A stretch of 64,000 nucleotides of DNA from Hexactinellida sp. DTS-2022 (GCA_028753945.1 JAPNXP010000017.1:186001-250000), one strand, 5' to 3'; numbered from the stretch's first letter, positions 12,146 through 24,202 are shown. Made by a program: numbers and translations. The notes: a model not told the origin generated them from the sequence alone.

Positions 12146-12439
12146 ACACAATCTTATTTGTTCGGGAAATTTAAATACTAATATTTTTGAATCAAAAATT
12201 CGAATCAGACTCGTGAGGTGTAAAACAGATTAGAGAATAAGGATTAGTTCAACTAAGATTTTACATGAACACCTATGCATATCTTAAATTAAAAGTATTG
12301 CCGCCTGATTCAATATATGTGTTCACCGTCTAATTGCTACGTTTAAAATTGATTTGGTAATAGAATTCCTTTCACAGTGGCACGAAATGGTCAAATCCGG
12401 ATATTAGCTATTTGCATATGAGATAATGAAATTAAAAAT
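12146..12439. other. no recognisable gene or repeat
   Basis: AT-rich intronic DNA. Nothing supported on either strand. Confidence 0.45.
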
Positions 12440-12720
12440 CATTGATTTGAAAATTTACCGGAATCCAAATTCACCCACGACACATTTGATTTTGATTTTG
12501 ATTTTGATTTTCAAATCATTCTAAATCATTTGTGACTTTTTCAAATCAATTCTAAATCATTTGTGACTTTCAAATCAATTCTAAATCACTTAATGATTTA
12601 GAAATTAAAATCACATTTTTAACAGACACAATTTTGATATTAAAATCAAAATCATAATGAGTTTTTATTTTGAATTAATTAAATCAAAATCAGAAATTTT
12701 ATAATCCCTGCAGTAACTGT
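12440..12720. repeat. AAATCATT-oligomer repeat, possible hAT MITE
   Basis: Dense direct and inverted copies of TTTGATTTTGATTTT, AAATCATTCTAAATCATTTGTGAC and their complements. The right edge reads TTTTATAATCCCTG, which looks like an inward CAGGGATTATAAAA hAT end, but I could not define a matching left end or target duplication. Confidence 0.45.
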
Positions 12721-12818
12721 GAGATAAAGGATTATTTACTATTTGGAAATCGTATCCGTATAATCCAATTGGTATATGTAGTTAGAAATTTTCCTTGGCT
12801 TCAGATGTGAGGTATGAC

Positions 12819-13887
12819 CATAGCATTCTATACTCTAAGGCAATGCCGCGGTTGAATGGACTTGGACCATGGATGAACTAGTATAGTCAACTGAATATAT
12901 GCAATGCAATTATTCTTCGAAATAAGTAATCCAGGGTGCTTCTACTTATGTAATTGTTTTTTATAAAGGTGGTCATGTACCAAACGCATATTTTTGAGGT
13001 ACCACTTGGTCGAAATGACGTCACCATATTGTCTAATAGGCAAAATATGCCAAAACTTTGAACGCATGTAAAATGTTCAATTTCGCTTTTTCAAACAAAT
13101 TGCTGTGACTAACCCATCTAGGAGTTATTTTACATAAAATATCTCAGAATCAATTATGGAATGTCACCACATTCCTCTGTTGCCTTGGAAACGTGAATTC
13201 AATGATTGAGGCAATATCTCGAGTAGGAATATAGTCACAGCTTAGTCAATGGATCCAATCGATAGCCCGTCCTTAATTTCCTATTCAATGATAATACATT
13301 TCGATGCTCTATCTCCAACCAATTTTATGCAAAGTGTGTATAATCATTTGAATGTATATTAAAATAATCACAATTCTCAGAAAATTGGTCGGAGATAGAG
13401 CATCGAAATGTATTATCATTGAATAGGAAGTTAAGACGGGCTATCGATTGGATCCATTGACTAAGCTGTGACTATATTCCTACTCGAGATATTGCCTCAA
13501 TCATTGAATTCACGTTTCCAAGGCAACAGAGGAATGTGGTGACATTCCATAATTGATTCTGAGATATTTTATGTAAAATAACTCCTAGATGGGTTAGTCA
13601 CAGCAATTTGTTTGAAAAAGCGAAATTGAACATTTTACATGCGTTCAAAGTTTTGGCATATTTTGCCTATTAGACAATATGGTGACGTCATTTCGACCAA
13701 GTGGTACCTCAAAAATATGCGTTTGGTACATGACCACCTTTATAAAAAACAATTACATAAGTAGAAGCACCCTGGATTACTTATTTCGAAGAATAATTGC
13801 ATTGCATATATTCAGTTGACTATACTAGTTCATCCATGGTCCAAGTCCATTCAACCGCGGCATTGCCTTAGAGTATAGAATGCTATG
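12819..13887. repeat. large foldback element, 508-bp arms
   Basis: Arms 12819-13326 and 13381-13888 are complementary over about 508 bp with very few mismatches (for example CCGTCCTTAATTTCC against GGAAGTTAAGACGG), around a loop of about 54 bp. GTATGAC occurs directly at both outer edges (12812-12818 and 13888-13894), consistent with a target duplication of about 7 bp. No coding frame. Diverged fragments occur near 39895-40050 and 52322-52400, so it is a dispersed family. Confidence 0.9.
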
Positions 13888-14008
13888 GTATGACGTAATC
13901 GTCACATTTCTGAAAAACCACAAATATCTACTGTTAGCGTACATTGCTTTATTTACTTATGCTTGATTCTTTGGTAGTTCAGAACATATACATATGCATA
14001 TAACAAAA

Positions 14009-14155
14009 AGTACACAGATCATGATCCTTAGCTACACAGATCATGATCCTTAGGTACACGGATCATGATACTTAGAAAGTACACAGATCATGATCCTTAG
14101 GTACACGGATCATGATACTTAGAAAGTACACAGATCATGATCCTTAGAAAGTTCG
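14009..14155 (+). repeat. 22-bp tandem array, left end
   Basis: About six copies of GTACACAGATCATGATCCTTAG and variants (ACGGATCATGATACTTAG), some with an AAA spacer. Confidence 0.9.
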
Positions 14156-14365
14156 TACACCATTATAGGCTTGTCACGAAATATTCAGTCCATGTTGTTT
14201 TTGGACCGGCCGGACCAAATGTAACCCGGACCAAATATTTCATGATGTTTTTGGTCCGGATTTACATTTTCAACATTGGGATTTGGCTTATTGGTAGTGA
14301 CCGTCGTGCCAATAGTATACCAATTAGTCTAGAGGGAAGAGATTCAGTAAAACCACATTTTTATA

Positions 14366-14530
14366 ATTAGCAAGGCTATTCATGAGTCACCGAGTCATTT
14401 GAATCGTGACAAAATTCAGTGACTCGAGTCGAGTTAACGAGTCTGACTCAATGACTCGTGGTGACTCCCGAGTCATCGAGTCAATCAAGCGTCGAGTCAA
14501 TCAAGCGTCGAGTCAATCAAGAAAAGCCCT
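14366..14530. repeat. GAGTC-oligomer repeat, probable hAT-like MITE remnant
   Basis: Repeated GACTCGAGTC, CGAGTCAATCAAG and TGACTC words on both strands. It begins CAAGGCTATTCATGAGTC and ends GAAAAGCCCTG, so the ends partly match a C(A/T)(G)GGCT-type hAT terminus. I could not confirm a target duplication. Confidence 0.5.
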
Positions 14531-14664
14531 GAAAAATAGATATAATGCGTGTTCTCCTACGGGACCAAACTAAAGAAGGACACTATAAATGGTTAAAATC
14601 AATGTTGTTGTTAAATTAACTCTATATTTATGTGTTTTAGAAAATGCATATATATTGAAACGAG

Positions 14665-14780
14665 CTCTTCGGTCTCGGTCGCTTTGCGACCGATTGGTGC
14701 TACGTACCTCAAGTTAACGGCCGCTCTGCGGCCTTACTCCAAACCCTTTCTGCTATGGAAAATGGTAGAAAGGGACGTTA
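14665..14780 (+). repeat. GCTTTGCG-rich repeat family, copy B
   Basis: TTCGGTCTCGGTCGCTTTGCGAC, CCTCAAGTTAAC and GCGGCCTTA match 38661-38790 in the same order. The copy is interrupted at GGGACGTTAT by the hAT MITE that follows. Confidence 0.75.
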
Positions 14781-14781
14781 T

Positions 14782-14936
14782 CAGTGCCGGCTTTAGCTCT
14801 TTCGGCACCCCACGCAAAAAGTATCTTGGCGCCCTGCGTTTTTCCATCAAATACGAATTGAGTATGTAATTTTCGCCCCCTAAATCATGGCGCCCCACGC
14901 GGTTGCTTGTGTTGCGTGTGCCTAAAGCCGGCCCTG
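14782..14936 (-). mobile_element. hAT-type MITE (CAGGGCCGGC family), copy 2
   Basis: 155 bp with CAGTGCCGGCTTTAG and CTAAAGCCGGCCCTG ends and a perfect 8-bp target duplication GACGTTAT (14774-14781, 14937-14944). Inverted relative to copy 1 at 1470-1625 and inserted into repeat copy B. Confidence 0.9.
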
Positions 14937-15018
14937 GACGTTATATACATCCCTTTATACCATTTCCATATGTTGTGTCCATATATTGTTAAGTAAATAT
15001 ATGTACACGAACAATTAT

Positions 15019-15202
15019 CAGGGTGGAAACAGCCAGCTGTTAACAGCAAATGAAAATCGAAGCTTTTAATAGCTAGATGCTGACCAATGCAATAATTGAA
15101 ATATTATTATGTAATCATTAGTTTCAAATTTCACTGTTATGTAAATACGATGTACAATTCAAACAGCCAAAATGGCTGTTAACAGCAGATTCACCACCCC
15201 TG
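15019..15202. mobile_element. hAT-type MITE with GCTGTTAACAGC palindromes
   Basis: Ends CAGGGTGGAAACAGCC and ATTCACCACCCCTG, flanked by the perfect 8-bp duplication ACAATTAT (15011-15018, 15203-15210). GCTGTTAACAGC occurs near both ends. Confidence 0.9.
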
Positions 15203-15404
15203 ACAATTATGAATACCGTAATAACGATTAGATAGAGCAGACTAGTAAATTAGTTGTAAGTCTAGATATAATCGACTAATCTGTGATTATGCATAAATCA
15301 TATAAGCGGAGTTTAAATACTGATGAACAGTAGCATTATTCATTGATAATCTCGTTTAGTTACCTAACACATAGCTTTAACTTGTTTTATATAGTATAAA
15401 TTTA

Positions 15405-15560
15405 TGAGTGCGAATTCGTGTTCAGCATACTTGTTTACCTATTAATATATGATAACATTTGAAAGTTAGTTTCTATCCCAATATTAATTGCGGTATCTAT
15501 TCCCCCATCACATTAATACAAACGCACACAATCACAAACAACAATCGAGTTTTAATAATA
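15405..15560 (+). repeat. TCAGCATACTTGTT repeat family, copy 1
   Basis: Shares TCAGCATACTTGTTTACCTATTA, ATTTGAAAGTTAGTTTCTATC, CCCATCAC and ACAACAATCGAGTTTTAATAATAT with 38935-39095, and the first half with 53045-53165. As at 38.6-39.1 kb, it follows the GCTTTGCG-rich repeat at a similar distance, so both probably belong to one non-autonomous element. Confidence 0.7.
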
Positions 15561-15702
15561 TGGATATTGCTCTCATAATCTAGAATATATTACCCTTTTG
15601 AACACAATAATATACAATCGGGCCAACAATGTCTGCAATATTTGATCCGACAGGACCAAAAAAACACGGACCGAATATTTTGTGACAAGCCTATACTGGT
15701 GT

Positions 15703-16103
15703 ACGATCTGTGTACTTCCTAAGGATCATGATCTGTGTACCTAAGGATCATGATCCGTGTACCTAAGGATCATGATCTGTGTACTTCCTAAAGATCATGG
15801 TCTGTGTACCTAAGGATCATGATCCGTGTACCTAAGGATCTTGATCTGTGTACCTAAGGATCATGATCCGTGTACCTAAGGATCATTATTCGTGTACCTA
15901 AGGATCTTGATCTGTGTACTTGCTGAGGATCATGGTCTGTGTACCTAAGGATCATGATCTGTGTATTTCCTAAGGATCATGATCTGTGTACCTAAGGATC
16001 ATGATCTGTGTATTTCCTAAGGATCATGATCTGTGTACCTCAGGATCATGATCTGTGTACATAAGGATTATGATCCGTGTACATAAGGATCATGATCTGT
16101 GTA
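15703..16103 (-). repeat. 22-bp tandem array, right end
   Basis: About eighteen copies of CCTAAGGATCATGATCTGTGTA and variants, inverted relative to the array at 14009-14155 and longer than it. Confidence 0.9.
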
Positions 16104-16113
16104 CTTTTTTGTT

Positions 16114-16664
16114 ACCTTTCTTATACATTATTTGATAGATTTTGACTAGTTTTCAAACCGAACTAAGTATGAATTTATCTTTTAGTGTGCTTCTTCTAGT
16201 AAACGTTATAGTAGGGTCCTACTATAGTTTTATACTATAAGTGCACGCTATTGAATTCGTTCTGAAGGAGTTCCGTCCGCCCGTCAGGCCTTACGCGATG
16301 GCCTGACTAAACCATTAGGGATAGAGATTTTAAATTTAGACTGGGGATATAAAATTTCCTGGAGATGATCACCTCGCATCCCGATTTCTCATTTTCGCTT
16401 TTGTTCTTCAGTTATATCGAAATTTGTGTTCAGGTCCAATGACTCTTTAATAATTCGAATTAGCTATTGAAATTATAGAGGTTGTGTTCTCCTAAGGATG
16501 TTCTTTCTATTTATCTATTAAAATGAATAGGTCGCTAACCAACTCTAGGTTTTATCAACGATTATTTGCATAAATCAACCATCTTCTCCATATTTAATTA
16601 CACTATAGTATGTGATAGTATATAGAACACATCATTACATAAGCCTAACTACTATACTGCTTGA
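16114..16664. other. no recognisable gene or repeat
   Basis: About 550 bp of AT-rich DNA. A short GC-richer patch (CCGTCCGCCCGTCAGGCC) sits at 16276-16295. No supported frame or repeat. Confidence 0.45.
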
Positions 16665-17398
16665 TAATGACTGTTATTACTGTGCCGACTATACTATAGT
16701 ATAGTGGCCCAGGTCTAAACTTACTGCTTTGGTTAGTTATTACTGTTCCGACTGTACTATGGTATGTATAGTGGCCCAGTATTGAAATCACTGCCTTTAT
16801 TACTGTGCCGACTATACTATAGTATAGTGGCCCAGTATTGGTCTTAGTGCTTTGGTATATTATTATTATTACTGTGCCGACAATACTATAGTATAGTGTC
16901 CCAGTTCTAATCTTACTGCCTTGGTTATTATTATTATTATTATTACTGTGCCGACTATACTATAGTATAGTGGCCCAGTATTAGAATCACTGCCTTTATT
17001 ATTATTTTTACTGTGCCGACTATACTTTAGTATAGTGGCCCAGTATTGGAATCACTGCCTTTATTATTATTACTGTGCCGACTATACTATAGTATAGTGG
17101 CCCAGTATTAGAATCACTGCCTTTATTATTTTTATTATTATTATTATTATTACTGTGCCGACTATACTATAGTATAGTGGCCCAGTATTGGAATCACTGC
17201 CTTTATTACTGTGCCGACTATACTATAGTATAGTGGCCCAGTATTGGTCTTAGTGCTTTGGTTAGTTATTACTGTGCCGACTATACTATAGTATAGTGGC
17301 CCAGTATTGGTCTTAGTGCTTTGGTATATTATTACTGTGCCGACTATACTATAGTATAGTGGCCCAGTATTGGTCTTAGTGCTTTGGTTATTATTGGT
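16665..17398 (-). repeat. 60-bp minisatellite, about eleven units
   Basis: Inverted relative to 9590-9784. Units read TACTGTGCCGACTATACTATAG...GGCCCAGTATTGG...CACTGCC or ...CTTAGTGCTTTGG, separated by variable (TTA)n runs. Most cores keep the TATACTATAGTATA palindrome exactly while the spacers vary. Confidence 0.9.
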
Positions 17399-18462
17399 CC
17401 GTAGATCCTCCACAGAACAGAGTTTTAGTAACTAAGAACTGAAATTTTCAGGATATGTGTCTCATGAGTTACAGATGTGCACCTGGGGTCACGATTTTTT
17501 ATTACATTTTTTTGGACACATTTTTGCACCTGTTTAATATTAGAAAAAGAACAATAAATTGTGCGAGAATATTCAATTTATATGCATTCGATAGAGAATT
17601 AAATTTTACACCTTTTCACAGTGCACGAATTTTCAAATTGCGCTTCGTTTGTGCCACAATTGAGTTGCAAGTTTCCTTTGTTTACTAACACTTCAGTTCA
17701 ATTGAAGTGTTAAATCGAATTCTATTGTTTCAACTTGTAATAATTATATTGATTCAACTTGTGAGATCGAGTAGGCTTCTATTTTCTAATTAAACCTAAG
17801 ATTTTACATTCCACAACAACGACAGATTAAGTGATTATATTTATTTCTGCGAGAATATTCTTGCACTGTTAATAGACTGACGTAATTAATTATAATTAAT
17901 TCAGTCAGTATATGACTTATATAGATGCTTCCAATTTGTGTATTAGGGGTTATCGAGTGTGCGGAATTTAAATTTGATTACCAAATTAATTAATTAATTA
18001 TTTATGACAAAATAATTAACTTAAATATTGTAAGTTGACATTGAAATTGGTGTTATATTATAAATAATATTAATAATTATTTATACTAATTAATTAAATA
18101 TCATAAATCTCAGAATTCAAATAAGATAGAAACAAACTTCCAATTTATCAATTGGTCCTTATGGTACGTGCCACCTATACAAGTGGGTATTGACACCTTG
18201 AGGTGATGATGACATCGTTAAAAAAATGTGTTTTTACAATTTTGTTAATTCGATATTTATAATGGGTTAGTTGATGTTGGGTGATGACCCAACACTCACA
18301 TAAAAAATGCTGAGTCATCAGCTATTATATTCTACTGAAACTTGAATATCTCTCAAATGAAGTGAGCTAAATGGAAACCTCCACCACTCTAAGGGTCGTA
18401 GCCTTCTGAAACACCTTTCTGAAATAATTTAACACCTTCAAAGTGATGATGACTTGGCGAAA

Positions 18463-18588
18463 AAAAAATCCAAAATTGCAGCATGTGCCGACAGCATGTT
18501 TCTTTGGAGGCACTATCAATAAACATCCAACAAAATATAGTGCCACCAAAGGAACATGCGTCGGCACAGGCTGCAATTTTGGATTTTA
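18463..18588. repeat. 120-bp hairpin element H6
   Basis: Reverse-oriented hairpin of the H1 family, adjoining a (TTA)n run and a single minisatellite unit at 18605-18670. Confidence 0.85.
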
Positions 18589-19742
18589 TTATTATTATTA
18601 TTATTATTACTGTGCCGACTATACTATAGTATAGTGGCCCAGTTCTAATCTTAGTGCTTTGGTTAGTTATTAGTCCGTAGCCTCTCTACTGAACAGAGTT
18701 TTACTAACTAAGAGCCCAAATTTTCAGGATATGTGTCTCATGGGTTACAGATGTGCACCTGGGGTCACGTTTTATTATCACATTTTTTTGGACACATTTT
18801 TGCACCTGTTTAATATTAGAAAAAGAACAATAAATAGTGCGCGAATATTCTATTTATATGCATTCGATAGAGAATTAAATTCTACACCTTTTCACAGTGC
18901 ACGAATTTTCAAATTGTACTTAGTTTGTGCCACAATTGAGTTGCAAGTTTCCTTTGTTTACTAACACTTCAGTTCAATTGAAAGTGTTAAATCTAATTCT
19001 ATTGTTTCAACTCGTTATTATTATATTGATTCAACTTGTGAGATCGAGTAGGCTTCTATTTTCCAATTGAAAACTAAGATTCTACATTCCATAACAACGA
19101 CAGATTATGTGATTATATTTCCTTCTGCAAGAATACTCTTGCACTGTTAATATACTGACGTAATTAATAATAATTAATTAAGTCAGTATATGACTTATAT
19201 AGATGCTCCCAATTTGTTTATTAGGGGTTATCGAGTGTGCGGAATTGAAATTTGATAGCCAAATTAATTAATTAATTATTTATGACAAAATAATTAAACT
19301 TAATAAATATAAGTTGACATTGAAATTGGTGTTAAATTATAAATATTATTAATAATTATTTATACTAATTAATTAAATATCATAAATCTCAGAGATCATA
19401 GAAGATAGAAACAAACTTTCAAATTATCAATTGGTCCTTATGGCACGTGCCACCTATACAAGTGGGTCTTGACACCTTGAGGTGATGATGACATCGTTAA
19501 AAAAATGTGTTTTTACAATTTTGCTAATTTGATATTTAAAATAGGTTAGTTGATGTTGGGTGATGACCCAACACTCACATAAAATATGCTGAGTCATTAG
19601 CTATTATATTCTACTCAAACTTGAATATCTCTAAAATTATATGAACTAAATGGAAACTTCCACCACTCTAAGGGTCGATGCCTTCTGTAACACCTTTTTG
19701 AAATAATTTAACACCTTCATAGTGATGATGACATGGCGAAAA

Positions 19743-19868
19743 AAAAATCCAAAATTGCAGCCTGCGCCGACAGCATGTCTTTTTGGAGGCACTATAAATA
19801 AACAACCAACAAAATATAGTGCCACCAAAGGAACATGCGTCGGCACAGGCTGCAATTTTGGATTTTTT
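19743..19868. repeat. 120-bp hairpin element H7
   Basis: Reverse-oriented copy closest to H3, adjoining a (TTTTTA)n run. Confidence 0.85.
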
Positions 19869-21194
19869 TATTTTTATTTTTATTTTTATTTTTTCTCCGT
19901 AGCAGGTGCCCTGGCCACACCTAAATACATGGAGGGCTGAAACTTGGCATGTAGGTGCGTATGGACCGTCTAATTTGCACCTGGGGTTACGATTTTTTAT
20001 TAACGAATTTTTGACAATCTTTAACACCTTTCAAAATTTGTCTGGTCCATAACTCAAAATATGTTTTACTAAACCCCCAAATTTTATTTCACATTTGGAT
20101 TCACCATAAAATTCTGCGTCTGATGGGAGAAGAATATTTTCAAAAATATGTTTAATTTCTGCCATAAATGGGGTTTGAAATTTCTTTGTTTACTCACACT
20201 TCAATTTCAGTAAAAGTGTTAAATCTAATTCTATTGTTTCAACTTGTAATATTTATATTGATTTAACTTGTTAAATCTTACTCTATTGTTTCAACTTGAG
20301 ATAAATATATTGATTCAACTTATAAATTCCAGCTGGCTTCTATTTAATTGTAGTATTACTAATTTACTATACAATGGATTAAATAAAATATAATGATATA
20401 AGGAATTTGTTGACTAAACTCAAATCACCGTGGATAACATTGCTAAAATAAATAACTAGTTATTTAATTTATTATCAATAAGTAATGAATGAATGGCATT
20501 AAACTAAAGATGGTTTATGATAGAACCGTTAAGATTTACATACCACAACAACGACAGATTAAGTGATTATATTTATTTCGGCGAGAATATTCTTGCACAA
20601 TTAATGTACTGACATATTTAATTCTAATTAATTCGCTCTGTGTTTACCGTATAGAGATGGTTCCAAATAGATTATTGGGGTTATCGAGTGCGTGGAATTC
20701 AAATATTATAGTGAAATTCAATTTAAATTAATAATAATTGCAAATAATTGAACTTAATATATTTTGCTGTATATAATAATGGTATTAAATAATTAATAAA
20801 TTAATTAAATATTTATACTAATTAGCTAAATTTCATTAATCTCAGAGATGATACAAGATAGAAACAAACTTTCAATTTATCAATTGGTCCTTATGCCAGG
20901 TACCACCTATACAAGTGGGTCTTGACACCTTGAGGTGATTATGACATCGTCAAAAAAATGTATTTTTACAATTTTGTGAATTAAATAATTCGCATGGGTT
21001 GGTAGGAGTTGGGTGAATACCCAAACGGCACCTAAAAAATGCTGACTCAGCACATATTATATTCTACTGAAACTTGAATATCTCTCAAATGAAGTGAGCT
21101 AAAACGAAACTTCCAACTCACTAAGGGTCGTTGCCTTTTGAATCACTTTTCTGAAATAGTTTAACACCTTCATAGTGATGATGACATGGCGAAA

Positions 21195-21318
21195 AAAAAT
21201 CCAAAATTGCAGCCTGTGCCGACAGCATGTTCCATTGGAGGGACTATCAATAAACCACCACCAAAATATAGTGCCACCAAAGGAACATGCGTCGGCACAG
21301 CTGCAATTTTGGATTTTT
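21195..21318. repeat. 120-bp hairpin element H8
   Basis: Reverse-oriented copy closest to H1 (shares the TCCATTGGAG variant). Confidence 0.85.
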
Positions 21319-22044
21319 TTTTCTTTTTTTTCTCCGTAGACGGTGCCCTGGCCTGAGCTTTATAGTTGATGGGCTGAAACTTGGCATGTAGGTGCGATGG
21401 GACCGTCTAATTTGCACCTGGGGTTACGATTTTTGTTTAACAAAATTTTGACACATCTTTAACACCTTTCAAAATTTGTCTGGTCCATAACTCAAAGTAT
21501 GTTTTACTAAACCCCCAAATTTTATTTCACATTTGGATTCACCATAAAATTTTGCGTCTGATGGGATAAGAAAACTTTCAATAAAGAATTTTATTTCTGC
21601 CATAAATGGGAGTTGAAATTTCTTTGTTTACTCACACTTCAGTTTCAGTATAACTGTTAAATCTAATTCCATTGTTTCAACTTGTAATAATTATATTGAT
21701 TTATCTTGTTAAATCTTTCACTATTGTTTCAACTTGCGATAATTAAATTGATTCAACTTATAAATTCCAGCTGGCTTCTATTTAATTCTAGTATTACTAT
21801 ACAATGGATTAAATATAATATAATAATATAAGGAATTTGTTGACTAAACTCAAATCACCGTGGATAACATTGCTAAAATAACTAACTAATAATATAATTT
21901 GTTATCAATACATAATGAATGAATGGCATTAAACTCTAGATGGTTTATGATAGAAACAAACTTCAAATTTATCTACCATTCCTTGTGACTCGGACCAATT
22001 AACAAATAGTTCTTGACACCTTGAGGCGTTGATGACTTGGCGAA

Positions 22045-22168
22045 AAAAAATCCAAAATTGCAGCCTGTGCCGACAGAATGTTCCTTTGGAGGCACTATCA
22101 ATAAACCACCACCAAAATATAGTGCCACCAAAGGAACATGCGTCGGCACAGCTGCAATTTTGGATTTT
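22045..22168. repeat. 120-bp hairpin element H9
   Basis: Reverse-oriented copy in a shortened unit. The outer arm has GACAGAATG where the family has GACAGCATG. Confidence 0.85.
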
Positions 22169-22881
22169 ATTTTATTATTTCTCCGTAGACGGTACCCTGC
22201 CCTCACCTTTATACATTAAGGGCTAAATCTTGGCATGTAGGTGCGGAGTGACCGTCTAATTTGCACCTGGTGCTGCGATTTCCGTTCAAATTTTCTTAAC
22301 ACCTATTTAATCTAATTATACCTCATGACATTAAATAATAAATAGTGAGCTTGATAAAATTTACATATTTGGATAGTGAATTAAATTCTACACCTTTGCA
22401 CAGTGGACGAATTTTCAAATTGGGCTTAGTTTGTGCCATAATTGAGTTGCAAATTTCCTTTGTTTACTCGCACTTCAATTTCAGTAAACTGTTAAATCTA
22501 ATTCTATTGTTTCAACTTGTAATAATTATATTGACTTAACTTGTTAAATCTTATTCTATTGTTTCAACTTGCGATAATTATATTGATTTAACTTATAAAT
22601 TCCAGCTGGCTTCTATTTAATTGTAGTATATTACTATACAATGGGTTAAATTAAATATAATTAGATAAGGAATTTATTGACTTTACATCAACTCACCGTG
22701 GATAACATTGCTAAAATAAATAACTAATAATTTAGTTTATTATCAATACATAATGAATGAATGACTTTAAACTCAGGATGGTTTATGATTGAAACAAACT
22801 TCAAATTAATCTACCGTTCCTTGTGAATCGGACCAATTAACAAATGGTTCTTGACACCCCGTGGCGTTGATGACTTTACGA

Positions 22882-23000
22882 AAAAATCGAAAATTGCAGT
22901 CTGTGCCGACAGCATGTTCCTTTGGAGGCACTATCAATAAAACACCATCAAAATATGGTGCCACCAAAGGAACATGCTGTCGGCACAGCTGCAATTTTGT
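22882..23000. repeat. 120-bp hairpin element H10
   Basis: More diverged copy (AAATCGAAAATTGCAGTC), with both arms reading GACAGCATGTTCCTTTGG or its exact complement, so the usual arm offset is missing here. Confidence 0.8.
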
Positions 23001-24080
23001 TTCTTCGTAGTTGGTGCCCTGGGCACATCTTTATACATATAAGGCTTAAACTTTGCATGTAGGTGCAGAGTGACCGTCTAATTTGCACCTTGGGCTACGA
23101 TTTTTGATCTAATAATTTTAACACCTATTTAAACTAATTATGGCTCTTAACATGAAATCATACCTTGTGAACTTGATTAAATTTACATTTTGGATAGAGA
23201 ATTAAATTGTACACATTTTGGCAGATCACAAATGTTAAATTGTGTGTAGTTTATGCTATAATTGGGTGCCAATCTCCTGTGTTTCCTCACACTTAGATTC
23301 TGTACACTGTTAAATCATTTTCCATTGTTTCAACTTATAATAAATATATTGATTAAACTTGTTAAATCTTACACTATTGTTTCAACTTGTGTTACTTATA
23401 TTGATTCCAGTTGTGAGATCGAGTAGGCTTCTATTTTTCAATAGAAAACTAAGATTTTACATTTCATGACAACGACAGATTATGTGATTATATTTACTTC
23501 TGCGAGAATATTCTTGACAAAGGATCACTGACATATTTAATTAATTCTATTTAATACTCTCTGTGTTTAACTTATAGAGACGGTTCCGATTAGATTATTG
23601 GGGTTATCGAGTGCGGTGAATTCAAATATAATAGTGTAATTCAATCTAGATTAATAATAATTGCAAATAATTGAACTTCATTTATTTTGCTGTACATAAT
23701 AATGGTGTTACTGATTTGATAAATAACATTAGTCTCAGAGATTATTCAAAATGGAGACAAACTTCCAATTTATCAATTGATCCTTATGCCACGTAGCACC
23801 TCTACAAATGTGTCTTGACACCTTGAGGTGTTAATGACATCGTAAAAAAAATGTGTTTTCCCAATTTTGTGAATTATATAATTAAAATGGGTCGGTTGGT
23901 TTTGGGTGATCACCCAATACGTACATAAAAAATGCTGAGTCATCAACTATCATATTCGACTGAAACTTTCATATCTCTAAAGTTAGTGAGCTAAATGGAA
24001 GCTTCCACCACTCTACGATGCCTTCTTAAACACCTTTCTTAAATAATTCAACACCTTCATGGTGATGATGACATGGCGGA

Positions 24081-24202
24081 AAAAATCCAAAATTGCAGCT
24101 GTGCAGACAGCATGTTCCTTTGGAGGCACTATCAATAAACCACCAACAAAATATAGTACCACCAAAGGAACATGCGTCGGAACAGCTGCAATTTTGGATT
24201 TT
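24081..24202. repeat. 120-bp hairpin element H11
   Basis: Reverse-oriented copy. The outer edge is followed by a (TTA)n run. Confidence 0.85.

Larger units (their letters stand above)
14001..16113. mobile_element. element with terminal 22-bp tandem arrays as inverted repeats
   Basis: The left end TAACAAAAAGTACACAGATC and right end GATCTGTGTACTTTTTTGTTA are inverted repeats. Each is followed inward by tandem copies of a unit of about 22 bp containing the palindrome GATCATGATC. Inside the arrays, GTACACCATTATAGGCTTGTCA at the left (14154-14175) returns inverted as TGACAAGCCTATACTGGTGTAC at the right (near 15690), so the inverted termini extend past the arrays. The interior holds two hAT MITEs and other repeats but no transposase. 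The family is unknown to me. Confidence 0.7.

Noticed and set aside
12015-14780. GCTTCGCG / GGTCGCTTTGCGAC stretches as tRNA or SINE heads
   Set aside because: No A-box/B-box pair or cloverleaf could be found. The words fold as short hairpins inside a dispersed repeat.
14001-16113. 22-bp direct repeats resembling a CRISPR array
   Set aside because: Units are adjacent or separated by only a few bases, with no unique spacers; the arrays are inverted at both ends of one element; and the DNA is eukaryotic with introns and MITEs.
17162-17413. 83-codon frame with repeated NQSTKTNTGPLYYSIVGTVI
   Set aside because: It is the 60-bp minisatellite read in frame (60 is divisible by 3), so it stays open by arithmetic.
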